A stretch of 5,571 bases of DNA, from the NCBI GenBank assembly GCA_964532065.1, contig CAZHHG010000129.1:1-5571 (forward strand), read 5' to 3'. Positions 1 through 5,340 of this stretch are shown here, piece after piece. The notes under the pieces were generated by a model. That model did not search any database and was not told where the DNA came from. It worked only from the letters and a program-made list of their open reading frames with translations. Numbering within the stretch: the stretch's first letter is position 1; every line of letters starts with the position of its first letter. The position numbers and the translations under genes are program-made. This stretch comes from DSXH01 sp964532065. Lineage in GTDB: Bacteria; Bacteroidota; Ignavibacteria; Ignavibacteriales; Melioribacteraceae.

Positions 1-1971
1 AGAGTCGGAGAGATTCCGGTTCGTAAACCTGAAGCAGATGAATCGAAGTTCGTAATCAACTACCGGAACGAACTCAATCCCTCCCAGTATGAAGCGGCAT
101 CAGCTGTTGAAGGGAATTACCTTGTAATAGCGGGCGCCGGAAGCGGCAAGACGCGCACACTCGTCTACCGCGTATCGCGGCTCGTAGAACTCGGTTACGA
201 TCCTCAATCGATACTTCTGCTTACATTCACGCGTAAAGCATCCAAGGAAATGATGGACCGGGCCGCTATTCTTCTCGATAACCGGTGCTCAAAAATAAAC
301 GGAGGAACGTTCCACTCATTCGCTAATCTTACGCTTCGCAAATACGCCAAAGCAGTTAAACTCGATAACGGTTTTACAATACTCGACCAGAGCGACAGCG
401 AGGACGTAATAAATCTTATACGCGGACAGCTTAATCTCTCACAGCATAAAAAACGTTTCCCTAACAAGCAGACAATTTTCAAAGTCCTCAGTTTAGGCGT
501 TAATACCGGCCGGCCTGTTGAAATGATTCTGGAAGAGGAATACCCTCACTTCGCCGAATACACAGAAAAATTTCTGCAGATAAATAAAGTATACACTTCA
601 TACAAACGGCAGAACAATCTTCTCGATTACGACGACCTGCTCGTTTACCTGAGGGATTTTCTTCTTGAATTCTCCCCCGCCGCAAAATCCCTTCTCAACA
701 ACATCAGGTTTACGATGGTTGACGAATACCAGGATACGAATAAACTTCAGGCGGAAGTAATAAATGGTTTAGCACAGGTTCACCAGAATATTATGGTTGT
801 GGGTGACGACTCGCAGTCGATCTATTCATTCCGCGGCGCGAACTTTAAGAACATAATGGAATTCCCCAAACTCTTTAAGAACGTAAAACTGATTACACTC
901 GAAGAGAATTACAGAAGCACACAGCAGATACTCGATTTTTCCAACCGGATAATCGAATTCGCTATGGAGAAATACCCGAAGCATCTCTTTACGCGTAAAA
1001 CGGGCGGCGACCTACCCGGAATTATAAGCGCGGCTAACGAAAATATGCAGTCGAGGTTTATTGTTGAGAAAGTCCTCGAACTCCGCGAGGAAGGCGTTCC
1101 GCTGAATGATATGGCGGTACTATTCAGGTCCTCGTTCCATTCGTTCGATCTCGAAATTGAATTGAACAAAGCAAACATTCCGTATCTCAAATTCGGCGGA
1201 ATGAAGTTCATAGAAACCGCTCACGTTAAAGACCTTCTCGCTTTCCTGAGAATCGCGCAGAATCCGACCGATTACGTAAGCTGGTACAGGATCCTCCTTC
1301 TCCACGAAGGAATCGGCCCTAAGAAAGCACAGATGATTATGGATGAAATAGCCGCCGGAAAACTCTCTATTAAATCGGCAGCCGAAAAAATTGTCTCAAA
1401 AAAATATCCCGACCGTATCTACAATCTTTTTTCACTTCTTCACGAGATTCATACAAAGAATCAGCTCCCGGCAGATAAAGCCGAGATGGCGTTTAAGTAT
1501 TATGAGCCGATCTTCAAAGAGAAATACGACGACTGGAACAAGCGCCGGAAGGACCTCGATATTTTCATCAACATAAGCGAGAATTACAAATCGCTCGACA
1601 GCTTATTAGCCGATATGGCTCTCGATCCGCCGCAGGACAGCGTTATCGATATCGACGCTACGGATAAAGAGCGGGAGTTCCTTACGCTCTCTACTATTCA
1701 TTCTGCTAAAGGATTGGAGTGGCATTCGGTATTCATCATTCACGCGGTGGACGGGTTCTTCCCTTCCTCGCAGTCGTTTGAGAAGTTCGAGAGCCTCGAA
1801 GAGGAGCGCCGGCTGATGTATGTAGCTTCTACACGGGCTAAACAGAATCTATTCGTCTGCTACCCGATGCACATATTCGACAGGCAGAACGGGTTCACGT
1901 TCGCAAAGCCCTCGCGGTTCATCGATTCTATCTCCGAGGAGCTTGCCGACCAGTGGCTTCTTGAGGAGTAA
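1..1971 (+). CDS. UvrD/PcrA-type SF1A ATP-dependent DNA helicase (5' partial)
   Basis: This is a 3'-to-5' DNA helicase of the UvrD/Rep/PcrA family, which unwinds DNA with ATP during repair and replication restart. The reading frame is open from base 1 to the TAA at 1969-1971, giving 656 visible residues; the N-terminus lies outside the window. Numbered from the first visible codon, the motifs occur in family order: LNPSQYEAA (Q motif), Walker A AGAGSGKT (44-51), motif Ia LLLTFTRKAS, Walker B VDEYQDTN (240-247), motif III GDDSQSIYSFRGAN (268-281), motif IV ENYRST (302-307), the 2B-type stretch beginning GGMKF, motif V TIHSAKGLEW (565-574) and motif VI EERRLMYVASTRAK (601-614). The protein ends about 40 residues after motif VI, so the long C-terminal tail of classical PcrA/UvrD is absent. 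An internal ATG at 250 cannot be the start because Walker A lies upstream of it. It is probably a chromosomal gene flanking the cassette array. Assignment among UvrD, PcrA and Rep is open. Confidence 0.96.
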   Translation, partial: RVGEIPVRKPEADESKFVINYRNELNPSQYEAASAVEGNYLVIAGAGSGKTRTLVYRVSRLVELGYDPQSILLLTFTRKASKEMMDRAAILLDNRCSKINGGTFHSFANLTLRKYAKAVKLDNGFTILDQSDSEDVINLIRGQLNLSQHKKRFPNKQTIFKVLSLGVNTGRPVEMILEEEYPHFAEYTEKFLQINKVYTSYKRQNNLLDYDDLLVYLRDFLLEFSPAAKSLLNNIRFTMVDEYQDTNKLQAEVINGLAQVHQNIMVVGDDSQSIYSFRGANFKNIMEFPKLFKNVKLITLEENYRSTQQILDFSNRIIEFAMEKYPKHLFTRKTGGDLPGIISAANENMQSRFIVEKVLELREEGVPLNDMAVLFRSSFHSFDLEIELNKANIPYLKFGGMKFIETAHVKDLLAFLRIAQNPTDYVSWYRILLLHEGIGPKKAQMIMDEIAAGKLSIKSAAEKIVSKKYPDRIYNLFSLLHEIHTKNQLPADKAEMAFKYYEPIFKEKYDDWNKRRKDLDIFINISENYKSLDSLLADMALDPPQDSVIDIDATDKEREFLTLSTIHSAKGLEWHSVFIIHAVDGFFPSSQSFEKFESLEEERRLMYVASTRAKQNLFVCYPMHIFDRQNGFTFAKPSRFIDSISEELADQWLLEE

Positions 1972-1990
1972 TCCGCGGTAGTGAACTGAG

Positions 1991-2062
1991 CTGATAGAAC
2001 GCAGATTCAGCGGATCGGGCTGATATCCGCGGATTTTATCTGTGTCATCCGCGTTCTATCCA
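1991..2062. repeat. Long imperfect palindrome, probable dispersed intergenic repeat
   Basis: An outer 10-bp perfect stem is formed by GATAGAACGC (1993-2002) and GCGTTCTATC (2051-2060). The pairing continues past a mismatch as GAT/ATC. A separate inner hairpin is formed by GCGGAT (2010-2015) and ATCCGC (2025-2030) with a 9-base loop. Words such as ATCCGCG and TTATCTGTG recur in degenerate form. From memory this resembles short palindromic elements scattered between genes in several Bacteroidota-related and other genomes. It sits about 20 bases after the helicase stop and could protect or end that transcript, but no U-tract follows the stem. Confidence 0.6.
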
Positions 2063-2135
2063 GATCTAACACTGTAACACCGTTAATATAATCTGGTGTA
2101 ATATTTTTCTTGACTAATTAAATTCCAATTATTAA

Positions 2136-2190
2136 GTTGCTTCCGTTCCCCACGGGGCCCTGCCCTCCCCGAGGGAACTCTGCCCGCAAC
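2136..2190. repeat. GC-rich three-segment hairpin
   Basis: Three nested complementary segments form one long interrupted stem: GTTGC (2136-2140) with GCAAC (2186-2190), GTTCCC (2145-2150) with GGGAAC (2173-2178), and CGGGG (2153-2157) with CCCCG (2167-2171). The loop is 2158-2166. Bulges are 2141-2144 against 2179-2185, and 2151-2152 against 2172. That makes 16 perfect pairs in a GC-rich island surrounded by AT-rich sequence. No T-run follows directly, so it is not a standard intrinsic terminator. Its identity is unknown. Confidence 0.6.
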
Positions 2191-2208
2191 AACATTTATA
2201 TATATTTT

Positions 2209-2235
2209 AGAATTAATCGAGGGGTCATTAATTCT
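2209..2235. repeat. 9-bp perfect AT-rich inverted repeat
   Basis: AGAATTAAT (2209-2217) and ATTAATTCT (2227-2235) are perfect reverse complements separated by a 9-base loop that contains GGGG. It could be a hairpin or a protein-binding dyad. It lies 19 bases after the GC-rich hairpin and may belong to the same element. There is no poly-T tail to support a terminator call. Confidence 0.4.
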
Positions 2236-2401
2236 TATCAACTGCTCACTGAAACAGATATTGCCCTGCACGTCTGACTAATAAACCGCAAAATTTTATG
2301 GACGATATAAAGCACCAAAGCTTCATTTGTAAATTAATAAACAATAAATCCTGCGGGAGATTATGACTAATACTCCTCCTCCTCTGGCGGATTAATTAAT
2401 A

Positions 2402-2408
2402 GTTATAC
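2402..2408 (+). other. Integron core site (R' box) at the left edge of the array
   Basis: GTTATAC fits the GTTRRRY core except for T at position five, and integrases cut after its first G (between 2402 and 2403). It is identified mainly by its match with the R'' box GTATAAC at 3768-3774, of which it is the exact reverse complement, as expected for the two ends of one cassette. The bases upstream (2340-2401) show no attC-like paired arms, so this would be an attI-like or secondary insertion site, or the remnant of a decayed site. The same GTTATAC core recurs at 5334. Confidence 0.72.
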
Positions 2409-2423
2409 TTTAATAAAAATAAA

Positions 2424-2430
2424 TGGAGTG
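2424..2430 (+). promoter_or_regulatory. Ribosome binding site of the first cassette gene
   Basis: TGGAGTG contains GGAG at 2425-2428, six bases before the ATG at 2435. It supports this start. No comparable site precedes the second gene of the cassette. Confidence 0.7.
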
Positions 2431-2434
2431 AATA

Positions 2435-2953
2435 ATGGATAATAAAAAAAGTTTAGGTCAAGCTATTGATGAATTAGTGTTAGCTCTAAAAGATTTAGAT
2501 GAAAGTTCTAGAATCATAGCTATAAAAGCTGTAATTGAGCATCTCAATATTCCAATTGTTTCAAATACCAAATCACCTCAAGGATCACAACCGTTTAATC
2601 CAAATCCCAATGAAAATGCGAATCAACAAAATTTATTAACCAATACTGTTATTGTTGACATTCAATCTTTGAAGGAGAATAAACAACCTGCTAATTCAAT
2701 TGAAATGGCCTGTATCGTAGCTTACTATTTAGGCAATCATGCACCAGAGAATGAAAAAATGGATTCAATTGGTAAAAATGAAATCGATAAATATTTTAAA
2801 CAAGCAAATTTTCCATTGCCAAAAGCAATTCAACAAGTTTTAGTTGATGCTAAATCATCCGGTTACTTTGATTCTGCTGAAAGAGGAAAATATAAACTCA
2901 ATCCCGTTGGCTACAATTTAGTAGCTCATAAATTGCCACGCTCAAAAAGTTAA
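2435..2953 (+). CDS. Unknown 172-aa protein, helical N-terminus and winged-helix-like C-terminus
   Basis: I do not know a named function. Three parts are visible. Residues 7-38 form an amphipathic helical stretch of the type ALKDLDESSRIIAIKAVIEHL. Residues 43-70 are a low-complexity N/P/Q-rich linker. Residues 74-168 form a compact domain with IQSLKENKQPANS, MACIVAYYLG, FPLPKAIQQVLVDAKSSGYF and ERGKYKLNPVGYNLVAHKLP. The last part (helices, then a G-Y-F-D turn, then a short beta-like segment ending in NPVGYNLV) looks like a winged helix, so nucleic-acid or protein binding is plausible. From memory, similar small proteins occur widely and are uncharacterised. There is no signal peptide or membrane segment. 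It has a good ribosome site and is followed 12 bases later, in the same frame, by the 266-aa gene, so the two probably act together. A regulator, adaptor or antitoxin-like role would be a guess. Confidence 0.88.
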   Translation: MDNKKSLGQAIDELVLALKDLDESSRIIAIKAVIEHLNIPIVSNTKSPQGSQPFNPNPNENANQQNLLTNTVIVDIQSLKENKQPANSIEMACIVAYYLGNHAPENEKMDSIGKNEIDKYFKQANFPLPKAIQQVLVDAKSSGYFDSAERGKYKLNPVGYNLVAHKLPRSKS

Positions 2954-2965
2954 AATGATATTGCG

Positions 2966-3766
2966 ATGATAAATCAAATAAGAACTCTTCAAAAAGACAT
3001 TGGTATTATTATTATTGAGTTGAAGAAGCAGAACTCAAAGCAAATATGGAATAAAAATCTTTTGACAAGTTGTAAAGATGCTGTCGATTTCTACTTTCGC
3101 AATATTAGAAACAATTACGATACTGCAAATATATTTTCATCTATAAGTTATTTGGATGATGCCTTCCAGAATTTATTAGTTTTAACACATAAACATTCCT
3201 TAAAATCTACTTATAGTAGTTTACTGAGCGATATTAAAAAGAATCTTATCCTTTTAGAAACTGAAAGTGTTTCCTCTATTACCCAAACAAATACAAACGA
3301 TAATATTGAAAAAACAGACAGAGCAATAATATCTACATTAAATAATTTCATTAAGTCAGCTGCACTTGCATATGAGCAAGCATTGATTGATTTGCAATCA
3401 AAAGAAAGATTGTCCTGGCGTGGCCCTGCTACAGATTTAAGAGAAGCACTAAGAGAATGTCTTGACTATTTAGCTCCTGATGCTGATGTGATGGCTCAAA
3501 GTGGTTTCAAATTGGAACCAGATACAAAAGGTCCGACAATGAAACAAAAAGTAAAATTCATCTTGAAAAATAGAGGAAAAGGAACTAATGAAATTAAAAC
3601 TACAGAGAATGCAATCAATCTTGTAGATGAAATGTTAGGGACATTTGTTCGTTCTGTATATACCCGGGCGAGTGTCTCTACACATACGCCAACAGACAAA
3701 AATGAAGTATTACGAATATTGAATTTTGTTAGAGTAGTTTTTTGTGAAATCCTTGAACTAAATTAA
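2966..3766 (+). CDS. Helical protein resembling predicted pPIWI-associated/HEPN-like nucleases
   Basis: This 266-aa protein is largely helical and has no signal peptide or membrane segment. Residues 1-130 are divergent and rich in helices. The conserved-looking part starts near residue 135: AYEQALIDLQSKE, SWRGPATDLREALRECLDYLAPDADV (from 150), MKQKVKFILKNRGKG (192-206), then VRSVYTRASVSTHTPTDKNEV and a final helix. From memory this C-terminal block resembles a family annotated as predicted pPIWI-associating nuclease; I could not search it. R234 and H240 form an Rx5H pattern followed by a helix, the spacing of the HEPN ribonuclease motif (Rx4-6H). The usual polar residue after the Arg is absent (Ala here). 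It is the second gene of a two-gene cassette and has no visible Shine-Dalgarno, so coupled translation from the upstream gene is likely. RNA cleavage in a defence role is inferred, not shown. Confidence 0.87.
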   Translation: MINQIRTLQKDIGIIIIELKKQNSKQIWNKNLLTSCKDAVDFYFRNIRNNYDTANIFSSISYLDDAFQNLLVLTHKHSLKSTYSSLLSDIKKNLILLETESVSSITQTNTNDNIEKTDRAIISTLNNFIKSAALAYEQALIDLQSKERLSWRGPATDLREALRECLDYLAPDADVMAQSGFKLEPDTKGPTMKQKVKFILKNRGKGTNEIKTTENAINLVDEMLGTFVRSVYTRASVSTHTPTDKNEVLRILNFVRVVFCEILELN

Positions 3767-3767
3767 A

Positions 3768-3932
3768 GTATAACAAGCGTCTCAAGCGGAACGCTGTATT
3801 CGGTCGTGATATATGTAGTTTATCATTGTTGTGAAAGAAGAAGAAAGGAATTAAAAAAAATATATAAACAATAAGTCGTTGTATTTGTATCGGAAACCTT
3901 GTGGCGTCCGCTTAAACGCAACGTCGTTAGCT
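3768..3932 (+). other. attC recombination site of cassette 1
   Basis: It begins two bases after the stop codon. R'' is GTATAAC (3768-3774) and R' is GTTAGCT (3926-3932). The L arms pair well: GCGTCTCAAGCGGAACGC (3777-3794) against GCGTCCGCTTAAACGC (3904-3919). This gives GCGT, AAGCGGA and CGC stems with an extra C in the 5' arm and an unpaired A (3790 or 3791). On the folded bottom strand these become an extrahelical G and T, matching the known recognition bases of attC sites. The 165-bp length is above the usual range, and the 110-base centre is AT/purine-rich. R' differs from consensus by one base (C instead of R). Confidence 0.85.
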
Positions 3933-3942
3933 GTAATGAATT

Positions 3943-3947
3943 GAGGG
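3943..3947 (+). promoter_or_regulatory. Ribosome binding site of the TIR gene
   Basis: GAGGG lies four bases before the ATG at 3952, inside the 25-base cassette leader, and supports that start. The earlier ATG at 3937 meets TGA at once (ATG AAT TGA), so it is not used for this gene. Confidence 0.65.
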
Positions 3948-3951
3948 TAAG

Positions 3952-5148
3952 ATGTCAAAAAAGATATTTATTTCATATAGTCATAAAGATGAAACATACA
4001 AAGACGCTTTGATTACACATTTAACATCACTTAAAAGAAGAGGGATGATAAGTGAGTGGAATGATAGGTTAATCGATCCGGGGCAAGAGTTTAATTCATC
4101 TATTAACGAAAATCTTATGGAAGCGGATATAATTCTATTGCTTATTAGTCCTGATTTCATTTCATCAAATTATTGTTATGAAATTGAAACAAGTAAAGCT
4201 CTTGAAAGACATCAGAGAAAAGAGGCTATTGTTATTCCAATTATTTTGCGCAATTGTGATTGGAATGACCTTCCTTTTGGTAATATACAAGCATTGCCGA
4301 AGGATGGTAAACCTGTTTCAGAATACACCAATACTGATCAAGCCTTTTTAGAAATAATTACTGGAATAAAAAAAGCAGTTGTCAAATTAGATGAAAATGT
4401 ACAAGATAGTACGATAGATATAATCGTTAAGGATCAAGAATTAGTCACCGAAAAAATGGATGAACCTTATATTATTTATAAGATGCCTAGAGGATTTCTT
4501 ATAATCAAAGAATTCGAATATAACAAACACCCTTCTTGGGCAATTATTATTGATCATTATGGATACAATGGCGAATGGATACACAGCACACACTATCATT
4601 CTTCTTATAAAAGATCGTGGGAAGACGATTTTGGTTTTGAACGTCAATGTAAAAAATTACATATCCCAATTGCCGATTGGCATTTTGCTTTCCTTGCCTT
4701 CGAATTAGTAATTGAACTTCGTGGAAGAACTAAAGACGATGAATTAGACTCCATCATAAAAGATTATACTAAATATGAAGAATTTGATTATATCCCAAAA
4801 GGCTCATCATTCTCCATTCCCAAACTACCAAAGCATTATGAATACCAGAATAAGACTGGAGAATTACGAGATATTATGGAAGAACTTACAGTTAGTTCGT
4901 GGAGAATCAATGATGTCCAAAAATTGAATGAACATCTCAAAGATCTTAGAAGAAAAACTTATTACAATTTTTATAATAAACTTGGTGCTGAACATCCCGT
5001 AATTTATTTTTTAAAAGAGGCTGTAGCAAAATTTAACGATTCAATGAGCATTAGTGAATTAAGAAGTTGGGCATTTGAATTAAATGCAATAATTATTGAT
5101 TCCATTGATTTTCTTACAGCTAACAAGCAAATCAACCGGACGCCGTAA
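3952..5148 (+). CDS. TIR-domain protein with unrecognised C-terminal domain
   Basis: Residues 1-140 form a bacterial TIR domain: KIFISYSHKDE (4-14), WNDRLIDPGQEF (36-47, BB-loop region), ADIILLLISPDFISSNYCYEIE (58-79), AIVIPIILRNCDW (92-104) and LPKDGKPVS (115-123). Many bacterial TIR domains degrade NAD+ or make cyclic ADP-ribose signals in anti-phage systems; E77 or E79 in the YCYEIE segment is the candidate catalytic glutamate. After a charged linker (about 143-168), residues 170-398 contain aromatic-rich segments such as IIDHYGYNGEWIHSTHYH and IADWHFAFLAFELVIELRGR, then helical sequence. I do not recognise this part; by analogy it may be the sensor or oligomerisation half. There is no signal peptide or clear membrane helix. 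The frame runs into the attC: residues 389-398 (TANKQINRTP) are encoded by the R''/L'' region. Start chosen from GAGGG upstream and the MSKKIFISYS beginning typical of TIR proteins. Confidence 0.95.
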   Translation: MSKKIFISYSHKDETYKDALITHLTSLKRRGMISEWNDRLIDPGQEFNSSINENLMEADIILLLISPDFISSNYCYEIETSKALERHQRKEAIVIPIILRNCDWNDLPFGNIQALPKDGKPVSEYTNTDQAFLEIITGIKKAVVKLDENVQDSTIDIIVKDQELVTEKMDEPYIIYKMPRGFLIIKEFEYNKHPSWAIIIDHYGYNGEWIHSTHYHSSYKRSWEDDFGFERQCKKLHIPIADWHFAFLAFELVIELRGRTKDDELDSIIKDYTKYEEFDYIPKGSSFSIPKLPKHYEYQNKTGELRDIMEELTVSSWRINDVQKLNEHLKDLRRKTYYNFYNKLGAEHPVIYFLKEAVAKFNDSMSISELRSWAFELNAIIIDSIDFLTANKQINRTP

Positions 5149-5340
5149 TATAAGCGGCATTTTTGCTGTTTTTAAGTTTTGTAAAAATTTAAGGTTGCCG
5201 TTCGACAGTAAAATACTAAACTATATTGTTGCGACCGGCTTGTACGGTTGAAGTTACAATCCGGTTGCTAAATTATTGGCGGTGTACTATTAATCGGCAT
5301 TCCTGTGTTGGGGCGCCGGCTAGTTGCCACACCGTTATAC
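5118..5340 (+). other. attC recombination site of cassette 2 (unusually long)
   Basis: R'' is AGCTAAC (5118-5124) and R' is GTTATAC (5334-5340). The arms pair as GCAA (5127-5130) with TTGC (5324-5327), CCGG (5136-5139) with CCGG (5316-5319), and CGCC (5141-5144) with GGCG (5312-5315). A5140 stays unpaired, as in the other attC. The site is 223 bp, well beyond the usual size, and holds an extra hairpin at 5231-5268. The stop codon of the TIR gene (5146-5148) lies inside it. Identity rests on the boxes, the arms and the cassette-end match; activity is uncertain because of the length. Confidence 0.8.
5231..5268. repeat. Internal hairpin within the long attC
   Basis: GCGACCGG (5231-5238) pairs with CCGGTTGC (5261-5268) with one G-T wobble. 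After a C/T mismatch, TTGTA (5240-5244) pairs with TACAA (5255-5259), leaving a 10-base loop. It forms a 13-bp stem nested in the variable part of the attC and may shorten the effective folded site by stacking as a side arm or tip. Confidence 0.55.

Larger units (their letters stand above)
1972..2401. other. Gene-free spacer between helicase and cassette array
   Basis: I see no convincing gene in this stretch of about 430 bases. The open frame on the minus strand (2083-2271) crosses the structured GC-rich element and has no recognisable protein features. The spacer holds three distinct inverted-repeat structures (1991-2062, 2136-2190, 2209-2235) and three copies of TGACTAAT (2111, 2275, 2364). 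Composition changes abruptly inside it: GC-rich just after the helicase and at 2143-2187, AT-rich elsewhere. Any promoter serving the first cassette should lie here, because the cassette leader is only about 32 bases, but I found no convincing -35/-10 pair. Confidence 0.7.
2403..3926 (+). mobile_element. Gene cassette 1 (two-gene cassette)
   Basis: This is a 1524-bp unit from the cut point in the core at 2402 to the cut point in the core at 3926. It contains two closely spaced genes (2435-2953 and 2966-3766) followed by an attC. The leader before the first ATG is only about 32 bases, typical of integron cassettes that borrow an upstream promoter. Its attC R'' box (3768) is the exact reverse complement of its own left-end core, the signature of insertion from a circle. 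The DNA is AT-rich relative to the helicase. Confidence 0.82.
3927..5334 (+). mobile_element. Gene cassette 2 (TIR cassette)
   Basis: This is a 1408-bp unit that starts with TTAGCT at the cut core 3926 and ends at G5334. It carries one gene, the TIR protein, with a 25-base leader and its own attC. Its R'' box AGCTAAC (5118) is the exact reverse complement of GTTAGCT at its own left end and not of the downstream core GTTATAC. That is what insertion of a circular cassette predicts. There is no room for a promoter inside the leader, so expression depends on readthrough or on a promoter within the preceding attC. Confidence 0.84.

Noticed and set aside
2110..2135. TTGACT as a -35 box with TATTAA as -10
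   Set aside because: The spacer is only 14 bases, and no transcript start context supports it.
2209..2235. Intrinsic terminator after the helicase
   Set aside because: The stem is AT-rich with no following T-run and lies more than 230 bases after the stop codon.
2083..2271. 62-codon open frame on the minus strand
   Set aside because: It crosses the GC-rich hairpin and the AT-rich dyad, has no recognisable protein pattern and no convincing ribosome site; it is better explained by the structured spacer.
2300..2408. A further attC upstream of cassette 1
   Set aside because: No R''-like box with a matching L arm is visible, and the bases before GTTATAC have no complementary partner, unlike the two accepted attCs.
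2404..2409. TATACT as a -10 promoter element for cassette 1
   Set aside because: No -35-like sequence lies 16-18 bases upstream, and the hexamer is part of the integron core box, which already explains it.
5229..5260. TTGCGA...TACAAT as a promoter for the HNH cassette
   Set aside because: The spacing is 20 bases and both hexamers fall within the attC internal hairpin.
3768..5340. CRISPR array or tandem repeat interpretation of the recurring core boxes
   Set aside because: The repeated units are only seven bases and are spaced by whole genes; the inverted R''/R' arrangement and folded arms fit attC, not direct repeats.
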